64,000 nucleotides of DNA from Labyrinthula sp. Ha (lineage: Eukaryota; Sar; Bigyra; Labyrinthulida; Labyrinthulaceae): positions 62,001-126,000 of the forward strand of contig JAALGZ010000014.1 of the NCBI GenBank assembly GCA_015227615.1, in the 5' to 3' direction. The notes below the pieces were generated by a model. It was not told the DNA's origin. It did not search any database and saw only the letters and a program-made list of their open reading frames with translations. Shown here one piece after another: positions 28,401 to 36,847 of this stretch. How positions within the stretch are numbered: position 1 is the stretch's first letter; each line of letters starts with the position of its first letter. Both the position numbers and the translations under genes were made by a program.

Positions 28401-30809
28401 AATGTTTGATGTCACCAGGATTTCCCTAAACTTAGATCTGAAATTTTTTGTAAGACTTTTCTTTCCGTGATCATTACCTGGATTCATTGCTGCAAAGAAA
28501 CGAAACTCAGAGTGCTTTAGTATTGGTGTGGTATCGCCCCGTTCTGTAAGAGTAAAAGTACGTTGATTCGTATCTATTACAGATGTTAGTCTTTCCAGAA
28601 CATCATTCCCAGCAAGATTCACTTCATCCAGGAAAATCCAATCTCCATTCTTCATACACTGCACCAATGGCCCTTCTTCGTAATCAAATCTTAACTTTGC
28701 TGGGTTGTTAACTAGTGCGCAAAAGCGGTTTAATAAGCCCGATAAGGAATCCTGACTCTTACTGTTGCCCCAAACTGGTCGTTTTCGTTTCTTTTTGTTA
28801 AGAGGTGCTGCAGCGTCTTGAATCGAGACAAACTTTTGGATGCATTTTACCAGCTTCTTATACTTCTTGCTTGAAAGTGCCTTTGCAGTGACATTTATGT
28901 AATCTTGATTTAGATCTGCTGAAGCAAAGTCATCAAATTCTTTTTTAAAATGGTTGAACAGTTTCTGAGCCTCAGAATCAATCTGTATGGGTTTAAATGC
29001 ACCAAAAAGATCAGATGTTTCTGTCTGATAGTGGCAGTTGACAACAACTAAATTCTTATGAAACAAATTAGCGATCTGTTGCACAGTTAAGGTTTTACCT
29101 GTCCCTGATTCCCCCACTAACAAGGTTGGTTCATTTACTAACGCAGAGCTAGATACACTCTCAACTAGTTTCAAGGTATCAGCGGTAAGCGCAATGTCCA
29201 AATTTTCTATGCACAAGTCTCTTACAACTGGTAACCTGCCCAATGAATTCCTTTCTATCTTAATTTCACGTGTTTCCGCAAATGTGTGCAAGAGACCTTT
29301 ACTAAGCCCCCAAAGAAGACACAACTTCTCGCTAACTAAGACGTTTAAACCTTCGCTACGGTAAGCAGCAGTAAATACATCTAGAAACTCGAACAGAATA
29401 TCAACTTTTTCATCACTTGTTAGGAATAGTTTCTCTCTTCTTGTAGCTAGAGAAGGCAGAGAAACAAAATTTTCTACACGCCGACACCAATAAAACAGCT
29501 CTTGCTGGGAAATTGTCCTTGCATCAAAAAGTTTCAGTTCAGACAATTGTTCTTCAATAAATGGCTTTACAATATAAAAAGTTTCTGCCATTTTTTCCAG
29601 AAGAAAGACAGATAATCCAGGAAACTTAAAAAAGCAGACATCAAGAAGTTCAGCAGATCGCAAACTCTTCACCTCTACGATATTCCAAAATTCTTGAAAA
29701 AGCTTGTAAGATTTAAGCGACCGCAACCGAGCATAACTTTTCTCAGAAGTTTCACTGGAAGTCAAAGGGACTGTATATGTTGCAAATATTTGGGCAGCGG
29801 GGTGAACTTGAAAAGTTTCATTAACTTCTTGCACCGTGAATTCTCGAGAATCAAAAACTGACACTAAACTATCAAAAACTTCTGGCGGTGCAAGATCTAC
29901 ATCTTCCATCACAATGATCTTACCTTCTATTAACGCCTTTGCTAATGGACCCAACTCAAATGAAAAGCGTGATGTTTCAACCTTATACGTAAAGCTGCCA
30001 ATCAGATCTTTGCCTTCCATTTCTTGATAGAGGTTAATTCTTACTACACCTTTGAATCTATTGCTCAAATTATGTTCAACCTGGTGAATAATTTCATTTA
30101 TCAATACAGTTTTTCCACTACCTTGTCTCCCAAAAATTAGAATGGGTTTCCTATCTTCCAACTTCTCAAAAATTCTATCAAAATTTTCTCGTGTAGTTTC
30201 AGTTTCTTTTAAACTCACTAAATTGAAATCCAAATACGCAACTTTCCCATCTTTGTTTAATCCTTCAATTCCATAACTAGAAAAAAAAGTTGATAGTTCG
30301 TTCCTTTTCTCTATCAAACTTGTATATATCTCTTGTAATTTTGAGTTGTTTTCTTCACAACTTCCCCAAAGTCTCTTAACGGCTGAATTTGGCTTGTTAA
30401 AGACAAAATCAGATAAAACGGATAGAATTAAGGAATAGGTTTGATAGTCGTTAGATTTTTCCCAAACAGATAAAATTTCCGACCAAAATTTTATTTGCAG
30501 CAGTTTTTGTCGAAGTACCTTGGCAAAGCGATAACTCGAAAAATGGCCGAGGAGTAGCAAAGAAAGCATCAAGGTTATCTTTTCTGCGGTCGAAGAAAGC
30601 GATTTGAAAAATGAAATAGACAGGGAGGAGATTATTTCAAGGCCGCAGAGTTCGAGGTCACGATTATAAGGATGGTTTGCGCAACAGCGACAAAGTTGAG
30701 CTAAAATAGATAGATTTATGGATACCTGATTGCTTAATGTTGGTCCTACAGATTTTATACTATTTTTACTCGTTGGCGTCTTTGACTTTTTCCTTTGCTC
30801 TGACGACAT
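16407..30809 (-). CDS. MDN1: Midasin, AAA+ ATPase of 60S ribosome assembly
   Basis: A single uninterrupted frame of 4800 residues; yeast Rea1/Mdn1 has about 4900. It removes assembly factors (Rsa4, Ytm1) from pre-60S particles. A tandem AAA+ ring occupies about residues 200-2300. Walker A motifs: GRQGSGKT (near 230), GESGTGKT (570), GPTSVGKT (1000), GETGLGKT (1295), GTPSSGKT (1715). Matching Walker B motifs include WIFLDEVNLA, WIILDELNLC, LFLLDEISLA and WLLLDEVNLA. The sixth module (near 2030) is degenerate: GDRSTSFI for Walker A and WLVLRSTNKV for Walker B. A helical linker of about 1600 residues follows, then an Asp/Glu-rich region (about 3940-4370), and finally a VWA-type MIDAS domain with AIDNSLSM (DxSxS) near residue 4597. 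The predicted start MSSEQRKKSKTPTSK fits the family's basic N-terminus. No intron is needed anywhere. Confidence 0.98.
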   Translation of the reverse strand: MSSEQRKKSKTPTSKNSIKSVGPTLSNQVSINLSILAQLCRCCANHPYNRDLELCGLEIISSLSISFFKSLSSTAEKITLMLSLLLLGHFSSYRFAKVLRQKLLQIKFWSEILSVWEKSNDYQTYSLILSVLSDFVFNKPNSAVKRLWGSCEENNSKLQEIYTSLIEKRNELSTFFSSYGIEGLNKDGKVAYLDFNLVSLKETETTRENFDRIFEKLEDRKPILIFGRQGSGKTVLINEIIHQVEHNLSNRFKGVVRINLYQEMEGKDLIGSFTYKVETSRFSFELGPLAKALIEGKIIVMEDVDLAPPEVFDSLVSVFDSREFTVQEVNETFQVHPAAQIFATYTVPLTSSETSEKSYARLRSLKSYKLFQEFWNIVEVKSLRSAELLDVCFFKFPGLSVFLLEKMAETFYIVKPFIEEQLSELKLFDARTISQQELFYWCRRVENFVSLPSLATRREKLFLTSDEKVDILFEFLDVFTAAYRSEGLNVLVSEKLCLLWGLSKGLLHTFAETREIKIERNSLGRLPVVRDLCIENLDIALTADTLKLVESVSSSALVNEPTLLVGESGTGKTLTVQQIANLFHKNLVVVNCHYQTETSDLFGAFKPIQIDSEAQKLFNHFKKEFDDFASADLNQDYINVTAKALSSKKYKKLVKCIQKFVSIQDAAAPLNKKKRKRPVWGNSKSQDSLSGLLNRFCALVNNPAKLRFDYEEGPLVQCMKNGDWIFLDEVNLAGNDVLERLTSVIDTNQRTFTLTERGDTTPILKHSEFRFFAAMNPGNDHGKKSLTKNFRSKFREILVTSNISKKQLLKVFYHYTQDLDVSKDFSNGVVECVLKLQARVELLKGSNSLDLSSLSTLFSLRTFSRALISGVKLMKSGFGFARGLYEAFVLHFLPKIPEHLSKPFLEIIKGYLVPEISWKQISLPPPCPKDGIVYKSHNSSVTKKQYLLFEKFWLRCNECTEVTEEDFIVTPHIKQYLQYLSSAVVVGKYPVLLEGPTSVGKTSMVKYLSRLTQNTVLRINNHEDTDISDYFGKFNQNETGSLTFQEGPLITAMRKGYWIILDELNLCSSEILESLNRILDDNKEAFIPQTQEKVIAHDNFMIFATQNPTSGYVGRKSLSKALRSRFVEIRVEGLPDKDIELIIERRCKLPPKIASLMASVKNEIGIRRQKSQVFRASANLLSVRELLKWGNRINSSISKLKENEVSYMKVFAQEGFCLLAEKQRFEEDKNSLKKILEEVSKVAIEENKFYQEEFSNLKSLTESGIIWTQLMKKIFVLVSKALENNEAVLLVGETGLGKTFLVQSIADIQRKKLRLVNCHRNSEASDFLGSLRPIRNKTGREDLDSQGLKKKILSLAQFLRSSKTCIIPPKLKKALVNITDIIVENKRVSSDIFKRWQRGLKILLGDESVPFSLSTRSEFEHLLHIKVSDLATADRLFEWKDGPLTSAMKEAGLFLLDEISLAEASVLERLNSVLEHSSEVFLAEKPASNAYVENTIKAQNGFGFIATMNPGGDFGKTELSPALRNRFTEIWVPANQSKGDLEKIIISVFETTSSNEAPSWTEYRAMLVRKMIVFKEYFENLLSGFKIRISIRDLKNWALFMQKCIVKASQVEKPSEDIFDFYFVEGARMIVLDGLGLGTSIPLAQINKLRRACLEKLSEICGSGVNSHFHDLYLKVQGLYPEPQAKGFSFSAPTTLGNLYKLLRGLMLENPILLEGTPSSGKTSIVEALGRMLKVRVIRINLSEQTDFSDLTGLDTPSSSEDGVSTRFSWTDGPIITAIKEGHWLLLDEVNLANQTVLEGLNACTDHRREIYLPDLDMSFKCHPRFRIFGTQNPVQLGGGRKGLPQSFLNRFTRVFVEELTKKDLIEISKVRFTHLGEDLLEKLVTFNEMLGASNQIFAGKGGSFVFNLRDLQRLSIMLYEQTYSISDIWQIVSLLYGSRLRESTDMNELLELFQKAFGVSEKELGSSLVRLIAAEGELHLQQGSLNFKYKLHGTIDWISNFSFSDLEMKDVFNAVACCVMNRWPCLVTGDRSTSFIHGLNKLSLMFQANVVQLDLSDASDLSDFIGSYQQLDPIILLKEVLLNIENLAVKYSSVEDLRVLKEQLVILNHLLEDTTIDETAFEIIKNDAKILLGNLNKEMKDSLAFKSLVSNLGQMRFDSQAFVWKDGVVTKAVKEGDWLVLRSTNKVSSSILDRLNSLLEPERTLSVSEGHQEDGNDGVLVAHPNFRIFLTYDPQFGEISSAMRNRCLEIYFPDISGDEKISCEERVGNDLGLFLEEIQDPIHCFLKAETKPYIGESLVVQAIQAADAITLRNLVNTQVPVKLVSDIKRDFAIKLDFLTLVSLLISRVLVGRINSSGREVMGEPTTLLDLLQQISKGKKVTKKALKGFLTSKFSGSRISLREGEDIIENMASNLVLLFGLKENSAFALSQLKMTNLVKFRELATYLTVIEGCLTSQTSVPNTPYVYSTKIYFLVERILELVSSITTISKKQAEQIQAQFPFIFLKSKDASNTTQETLEDTLLEKTTLVFSTKSFKDDIIHFPSESLFIAYQNLTQISKKFSQINKALKENEIATPLEFWNVQAMNNYIKNEQQLRVTIIQGKTPIIDLEFSDLKTSLYHTENLFPVFKYLYMDEELLYEHALHICNELVGGHKALLESSRRNWHSLLQFLLELRLLPLFHITKLRSWYLLSLSDKNSEAKYFVQSILFIKVVLENRLDRVQKGFERRNEHSNATIGNTDALGAASSIKLRLLSNSRYTQGSLQELNELLLSGFHHLYQEFRAEFSRFSLTQLPLENDTKRMEKATSSPGKFFRIEVLRWMLKVISYGIIVEKTSFYETVASRFLLLAYFKFLLVYPSKVNVRAEACGTREAVNDLQAVDAEFQSTFSSFVTGTKLCQLVNEHLGSITGKSFQSEIEHLPLSYMDSSSYSDLRNIFHDIASRIFKAPLLEDILHSNTSMHKFSKFDRLGEDVVNALEIVSAEERGRYPAMLNGLEESLELALLGSRILAAYLHTNEQSLTGKSLDFVTSESHLDVRISHELLPMAIDSRLKKCLTDFTPDIGTWVLQYAKQYMRHVDSSDKCTQLANGEDINRSLTREEEVEKEIKIMFPDYHSHFAVSTHEEDMVLDTTEPVGTSENVDKQSWTEFAKHLYSLFIYGDERFMQENLLRSCQPRIKSVLEFFRNTHDKPNFNMFTDPSWTEAKRLKVCVDKLILNVRVLQKEFPENQILLNIAKVAEKVLKTLSASPLYKILVGTEALLNIIDSWESVSASQYSLKEDKLSLVTLIISWRKLELDAFRAHFRNKSTLVKNETYPFVYDLLSLCSGKLRSSQFLEAISQFMRTSRLGDFEVRVNILYVAAELLSFVEIPRRKQQRNALISMHYYYTQFLASVKSTRELATETIVRQMDDFIRLAKWDERNKFSLKTSTQKSHRKLVTLARQFEEALKQPAYQVLEEHFSRNIITYQPIDKNSKSSSPIIWLTDIIKPKSVKESCLPTRAGILQSATVSINRFEQSWAAILEPMRLKEKILSKIEHLKNRNTPQVAKEKALSDLFKALKANGFEIEPTRLISHNETLKQSPLLDKEGAGSIYKASLKECNELFWENFGQSKQFLGEIAQGPSSENISFDHMRKAAGFVSCIFTLVNIARKYIHDSLTLSKRLEVSMRSFQNANLRQDGRTANKTYLKKLCKIMVQVVLLIADVMGYETEVEELLRKNEAEHFLKLYGSIYLSSLPKTVKTKVGSEYVEELKKHLTLVTTILTVCTEYEYVLSFEEKKGICEASDYVAGVLSVLDASPPTLSDPERHRNLVKQLKENLYSLNASNQLEIEASNFSAVPSKNPIEQASTPIKYPMSFLYRMVEPNIGRILQNFGKHIYEANLQDEAVVLSQFRRKGKDKSKAVDAMSEGLKNSNLTALCLIRFTNELQLLFKLVLRIFRTLYKNGFCKNLDEEDGSEVKESSAEGVGFGTGTGEQDVSNEIESEEQLIGTKDEEKIPPLDENVPSESKSSPPEEGSAIENLPNDNNDAVEEPENMSHNGEAEDDGIEMANDFSGGLNDVEQSDDEDENDDMDDLLDDLAKQFSNELEDEMTEVDEMDGDRESQDGLEEDNALRSEREGGEVEDEFAAGDGDKHHKFDEVEERQEDSAVEESEEPAKENNEDAADDSKNFESKEKGEQEPPKETGEVETENEALVQEDADDAEVVEDKHGEISDSCSEREEEQSEGDVDDCNSETQEKLGEENPDQEVGGQEEQLGQEENLQEIVEQDSYQTSGFDAFGNEEANDTERDGGVNNIDKVDANEGDGNENQGTQAGEENGEVGGANALERQFRDTINLKANPWVAEGDADKSLEDDLEVLDNGLQEITNEQQIRENGDNNENLAHEFSKTGNTGEDQQVLAETHDPTVKDQTLPEKPAGEVKKKEEYKGSNRKRSSSQVQDDRMQETQTKRPKSSFEENLNNHVEEVDLDAKKLDADSVSFDPNVVEEQKDDSQKLISDGQVQRLSTAVSEVETDCVDLPTTNPNPSGLSWSKALSLTIDSSYSLSENLKIILAANVANRLKGDYKTGKKLNIRRLISYIASNYEKDRIWMKKKKLSRREYQVGIAIDNSLSMQKSKDLCVQSLALLNNTFLHLELGNLGVTKFGKTCVTLKKIQDNSLLSEPEGEELVRSLDFSEHQTRIDLALEQILDSFKETKNLLKEAPGNSETDFRQLVFILSDGKFDSGYRSKIQSLAERAEKENQFIVLVILDEDESLLKAKKVHFVRNEVVVERYLENYPFPYYMVLQDIEKLPETLSEALKQWFEAIQ

Positions 30810-33800
30810 CGTGTTCTCTATCTATGGTTATTATTGTTTATACTTTTCGTTAGGGAAATTGGCTGTTGCAGCAAAGCCTTAATTTTGGGCATTTCCCGAA
30901 AATTGGAGTTTGGTAGGTTTTGCCATATTGGACATCTCTAGGCTTAAAATTAAGCTGAGAACCCCAACTATAGACAAATTTTTATTCGCACAAGATGTAG
31001 ATAAACTGGAAAAGGAAGTTGAAGAAAATAGAAATGATGGCGATACATATCGCTGATTGGGCATCCCAAATCTTAAGTTATTCGGGAAACATAAATTAAC
31101 CCGATTGTTCCTTTGACGGTACAAGCTATAATAGATGGATTTCTATATATTAATTTACATTGGACGCTATGGTTTTCCAAAATTTCTTTTCCAATTTCCA
31201 GCGAAAATGAAGTCAAGAGTATTCTAGATTTATCGCTCAGTCACCGATTCATGTGATTACACAAGTTAATATTAGTCAGTTCCAGTTGCACCATGGCCTA
31301 TTTTCTGCAGTTTTTACTAACTAAATTACATTGAGCAAACTTATTTATGCTAGACAGTACTTAGTAACAGAGTAGTCGGTGCGCTTCAACCATTAAATAA
31401 TTGATGAAGTGGTAGAACCAAAAAAGTTTTCTCTGAGTTCTTACGACATATCACAACCAAACTTTCATTATCTTCGAAAAGAAATCAAAAATATAAGTGA
31501 ATTTAACCCTTATAAGTATTTCTTAAACAAGGAATACTTATTAGGCATTTTGAAGCACTCATTTTCATAATAATTAGTCGGCAATAGCTGTCTTACAAAG
31601 GATTGAGAAAAAAGAAAAATAATAAAATAGGACTGAAAACGATTTTTTCATTTTTAATCGAATCTATATGTGGTGAAGACTAATGATACCAACAAAAAAT
31701 CATATAACTTATTCGATGCAAGAATTCTGAAATATATTAAAATAAACCCCCTTTGTAGACTGCAACAATAGTATGAAAATCCATTTTCACTTATTATGAG
31801 TACTCCGGTTGCTGGATTAATGCCTACTTACAATTGATTAGATATAATAAATATTTCCAGAATTTTTTGTAACTTCATAATTTTTTGCCTAGGCAAGCTT
31901 AAACCAATGAAATTTCCGGTCAGACAAAACATATCTCTCAAAAATATCATACATGACATACGCTAGTTAGTTTTTGCTGGGTGTATGGAGGGTAATATTC
32001 TCCAGTTTGGGTCAAGAATATATTTTTCAAAGATGAAATTAGTAGATATATACTCGGTTGATTCTGAAAAACGGCGAAAACCGAGGCCGTAACAATTGTT
32101 TTGTCCTTTATTTGAAATATGATTGAAATTGACTCTACATTAGTGTAGAGTTCTAAATAAAATAATTAGAAGTTCACTATAAAATCTTGGTTACTTTGCC
32201 ACTGCTTTCATATCTCAAAATAAACAACCTCTAGCTCAGCTTACACCAATCTCTTCATCATATGGTCCCTGCTGTATTGGTGACAATGCCTCCAATGGTT
32301 GCACTTCCTAGACCCAAACTAAAAGGTCTTACTGTCATGCTAGATTCCACTTTCACCCTCTTCTGTTTTCTGTATTTAGGACGCATCAGTCGCTTCATAA
32401 AACAACTATTATACTTTTTTTCAATTATCTAAGAAACAATTCACCTACCGTCCAATGTGAAAGTATCCCAGATTTCTTAGTATCTAGCATCGTTTCTTTT
32501 ATGAATGATGTTGCCAAATCTTGCTCCCCCAAATCATAAGTATGTAACTTGGATAATTTAAATTATCCATGCGCGGTGATCACGACTGAAATATCTACAA
32601 AAACTCATGTGCTTCTTCTTTGCAGGGTGATCATTTTTGCCTTAGAACGCATTACAATGTAGAAATCCGTATTTTTTGTCTCGAAACCTCAGAGGATAAC
32701 GTATTTCTTCGCTACCTGTAAATGAGTTGACTTTATAATTACAATATACTCTGTCACAAAATAAATTTTGTTTTGCCTGGGTTTCAGTAGACATTCCTCC
32801 AGTTTATTCTAGTGAGTGCTCGAAACCTTGCTCCAAATATAGTTCTTCTTCATGGCATGGTTTTTTGAAGATCATAACCCATCATGCAAAGCCAAATTTA
32901 AGACTGTCTTTTATGAAAAATCAAAGCGTCATCAACTTGTCTTTACTATAGATACATTCTAATAGTTTTTTGGGCTAATAATAGTTTTCCTTAGAAAGAA
33001 CCTTGCTCAATTTGTTCTTGAAGAGCTACTTGGAATATACCCAGCAAAATTAGTGAATTATGCTTCATGCGCTTCATATGCCCTCCTTACTATCCAAAGT
33101 TTGTCCAAAAACTACTTTGTGGGTGCTCATCATCTTTCCACTTCGTTGACTAGGGTAGAGTGACACTTTTCACTAGATCCTTCTCTTGAACGTAAAAATT
33201 CTTAGTTAGTAAGACCCCTTTAGGTATTCGTACTTCAACCTTTCCGACAATACATTCTATAAACATGAATACATGCAGTCAAATGCTTACTCTTGAATCT
33301 TGACCCCAAATACGATTTTATGGGTTGAGGAACAGACTCAATTTCAAATGAAGTAATTTTAGCTCTACTAGTAAGCGAAACCTGAGTCTTCTCTGTACAT
33401 TCTGGTTTGATTTTCCTTATATCCTGTCCTTCTCTGTACAGTATTTCTTTTCGAAAATATAGGGTAATTATATCTATCTTACCGCTTAAATATATATCAT
33501 AGTCGGTATTTATTCCTATAATGAATGACCTCTATATTGTATATGTTACAAACATAAGGTAAATACCCATATGTGCACTCGATCAACTATTGGTTGACAA
33601 AATGCACATTCAAAAATTTGGAAACCAGGCGATCTTAGTTCAATTGGGACAAACGGGATTTAATACATTTGGGAATAGTTTTTCTTGACTCTTAGTTAGT
33701 TGTCCTGTTGAAATTGACGAAATATCTAAAGGGACATGGTAGCAGACACCAAATATTAAAGAGCTGGTATTATTACAAGAAAGTGTAATATTTAAATCTA

Positions 33801-36800
33801 TATCCAGAAGCATAGGTATGAAGTAACTTCCACATACAGCTTCTTCAAAGCTTTTTTTTAAATTATGCAGATTTTTTTTAGTTTTAAGAAGACAGTGGTA
33901 ACTAGAAATTTATTTATAACCATTTAACGTCATTAAGTTTGTCGAAACAATAGCAACTATGATCAGGATTGTACAGCAATGTCATGTTTTTTGAAATACA
34001 AAAGTTTAAAACCTTCGCTTTTCTTTTTTTAATCTAAAGCGACGAAAATTCATCATCGACCTCGCCAGTTTTATCTACTAACACCAGTGTAATCACTGTA
34101 TCTTGCACTTGGAACTTTTCTGAACTTATAAACTAGAATACTAATTAAGATCAAGTGTTAGCTGTGACTTACATAATACAGATCATTTTAAATCCTGAGT
34201 TAGAAAGTGTTGCATTTATAAACTATTTTATATAGGTGAGATTTTATTCAATAAGAAATAAGCTGTATGTATGCTAATAAACAAGATCTCGAAACTTATT
34301 TGAGAGCTATCTTAGCAGAAAATAGCATTGAAACAATACATAAGCCAGTAGTGGAGTGAACAAAACTTTTACAAAAGACTTGCGTTCAGTCTTGAATAAT
34401 AATTTCACGTAGCTCTTGTCTAAGAACAAAATGATAGAAAATGAAGATGATAAGTCATGAATAATTTAACTACTAAGGATACAGCTGAAGGCCAAATCTT
34501 TCCGTAATGCTACATATTTTCCAGTCATCAGTAACCTAAAACATGAGCCAGTGTCGAAGTACTTTGCAATATATGTAAAGTAGTTCCCACCAAGTAGAAC
34601 AAATAAGTAGGGGCGCCGGTTCAGGGTCAACTACTACACATCTTTTCTCTTCCACCTCTCTGTCACAGGATTTTCAAACAAGGTTCATATTCTATATTAC
34701 ACTTTTTTGTAAATCCAATAGGGTTTTTCGACTGATATTTTCCCCAATTTATCGCCAATAAGTTTATTGAAGTTTTATATGGAAGTACTGCTCCATCAGT
34801 GTTTATAGAGTTAAACAGAAGAATTATTGTTTCTGCTTCAATATCGAGTTATGTTTGATTATTCCGGCTATTGCAGTTAGTTAATAGTTTAAGGAATTCG
34901 CGCCAGTTGTGGAATTTTATTGATTTTAGGTAAAATCTCGATTTCTAAAGGTTGGTGATCAAACTAATTTCTTGTACATTTTTAAACCAATATTGTTTCT
35001 CCTTGGCTATATTCTTTGCGAACCATGCTCTTATAAGTCTTGATAAAATCAATTTTAGAAAATGTTTTTAAAGTTGTATTTTTCATTCTCAGTACTATGC
35101 TTGTCAGTTTTATTTGCTCCCATTCGATCTAGAAGACTAAAATAGCTGAATTTAACTTATTTGGAAACTTTCTTCATTTGTTCTTTGTTTGTATTTTTCT
35201 CATGATCAAATAAAATTTTCTATTTGCTGCAATTCAAGTCATCTTTACTTGAGCGTTGAAATCGTTTGGGGCTAAGAGAGTTACTTTCTTTCTTTTCAAG
35301 TAAAGAGATAATTGCAAGCCAAAAAAAGTGAGTCTCAAGAGATATTCTAAAGTATGGTATGTAAATATTGAGAAAGTAGTATTGTTTCTTGCTTGGCTTC
35401 GGTTCAAAACTTAAAGTTTTATCAATATCAACCACTTTTTTAGCATGTTCTCTAAATTTCCACGGAGGAATGTTCCTAAATTATCTTGCTTCGTTCCGTT
35501 TGGGCTCATAAGGAACGATACATCTCTAGAAATCAAACTGAAGGTATTCTAGGTTATCCTTTTGAAACATTCCGCTTCTTTACTTCACACTTCCTGCAAT
35601 GAAAGAACGTTTACATAGGCAGTATAGACACAGTTGCCAACCAATGTAAACTTACAGAGTTGAAGAGGGTCAAAATCCACTGTTGCAACTTTCCATAAAT
35701 AGGAATATTGTCTCTCGATCAATGCAAAGTGTTTCATAGGGCTTTAATACACGTCTCTTGTCATATAGGTTTCTCTGTTTCCTAATCATCCTTTGCCAAA
35801 GAAATTACCGAATATAGAGCCTCAAAGCATACTCTTTAGTACCCAGCAGAAAGCAGGACCACTTGGTTTCTAAGAATAACTCTTTTAAGTACAGGTAATC
35901 TCTTTTTTACAGCTATGAGAGTTCTATAGAACTCAGGGACACGTTGCCTCACATTCTTAATCTCAGTGTCATGAATATAACGTATCCAGGTTTCAAAATG
36001 TCTTGTTTTATTGTCTGGGCAGGATACTTTTCCATTTTTCATGGCGCCAAACACCTGAAATGCGATCTTGTATTTCCTTTCTAGCCAGTTTTAAATGCAT
36101 AAAGTTTGTTTTTTTTCAGCGGTAAGACCTAACCTATACCCAGCAGGTGGATTCACTATAACTTGATATAATACGAGAGAGGCTTAGGCAGCCTTTTGTA
36201 TTTCAATTAACTCCTCTCTTGCCCTGTGATTGATCGCTTTTGTGTGTTTTGTGAACTCATATACCTGACCAACTTGAACATTGAGAAAGTTGTTTTGCTC
36301 ATTACGGATATCAGAAAGTGTAATAGTAGAGTAACCAACGTGCCTCATTTTATACAGCACATTTGCTTGTTGAGAGCTTTGACTAACACGTCAAACTTAA
36401 TTGGATAGCAGAGGTTTTGAAAAGTTTGTTTCACGCTTAGAAACTGTGATCGGTTCTTTACGACCGTACAGTGAGCAGCTATTCTAGACTAGGATCTCCC
36501 AAACAATTACAACTGTTCTTGTTCAAGGTGAACAAAAGATAAAAAATCATTACTTTAAAGGGAGAGCCATAGTTATTTAAGAACTTTTATCTTGACCTTG
36601 GCCATCAATTGATTTCGATAGATAAACAACCAATATAGTGTAGATAAAATACCTATGAGCTCATAGAAATAATTTTTCCTGAAACATATACTTGAACTTA
36701 TGCTTACTCAAACCTGGACTCGAAAACGTACTTCATATACTTCTGATTTGTTTAAATCACCATGCAACATCCAAAATTAAAAACAAACATTTCTCTTTTG

Positions 36801-36847
36801 AACAACGAGTCCAGAAGGAAGAAATAATTCTAAAAACGTAATCCACG
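30810..36847. other. AT-rich gene desert between midasin and ALG3
   Basis: About 6 kb without a supportable gene. The left end must hold the midasin promoter. Frames at 30879-31124, 35220-35435, 35836-36054 and 36226-36408 are all under 85 codons, with no recognisable motif. Two small inverted repeats are visible: CTCGGTT/AACCGAG at about 32053-32085, and a perfect hairpin at 32132-32151. Genes broken by very short introns, as in VPS24, could be hidden here. Confidence 0.4.
32132..32151. repeat. Perfect 8 bp hairpin in the desert
   Basis: ACTCTACA and TGTAGAGT flank a TTAG loop. It stands alone in AT-rich sequence; no function can be assigned. Confidence 0.4.

Noticed and set aside
30879-31124. 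81-codon minus-strand frame upstream of midasin
   Set aside because: Serine-rich, with no domain or neighbour support. It lies in the midasin promoter region.
35836-36054. 72-codon minus-strand frame
   Set aside because: Its composition looks faintly protein-like, but no motif, partner exon or family was recognised.
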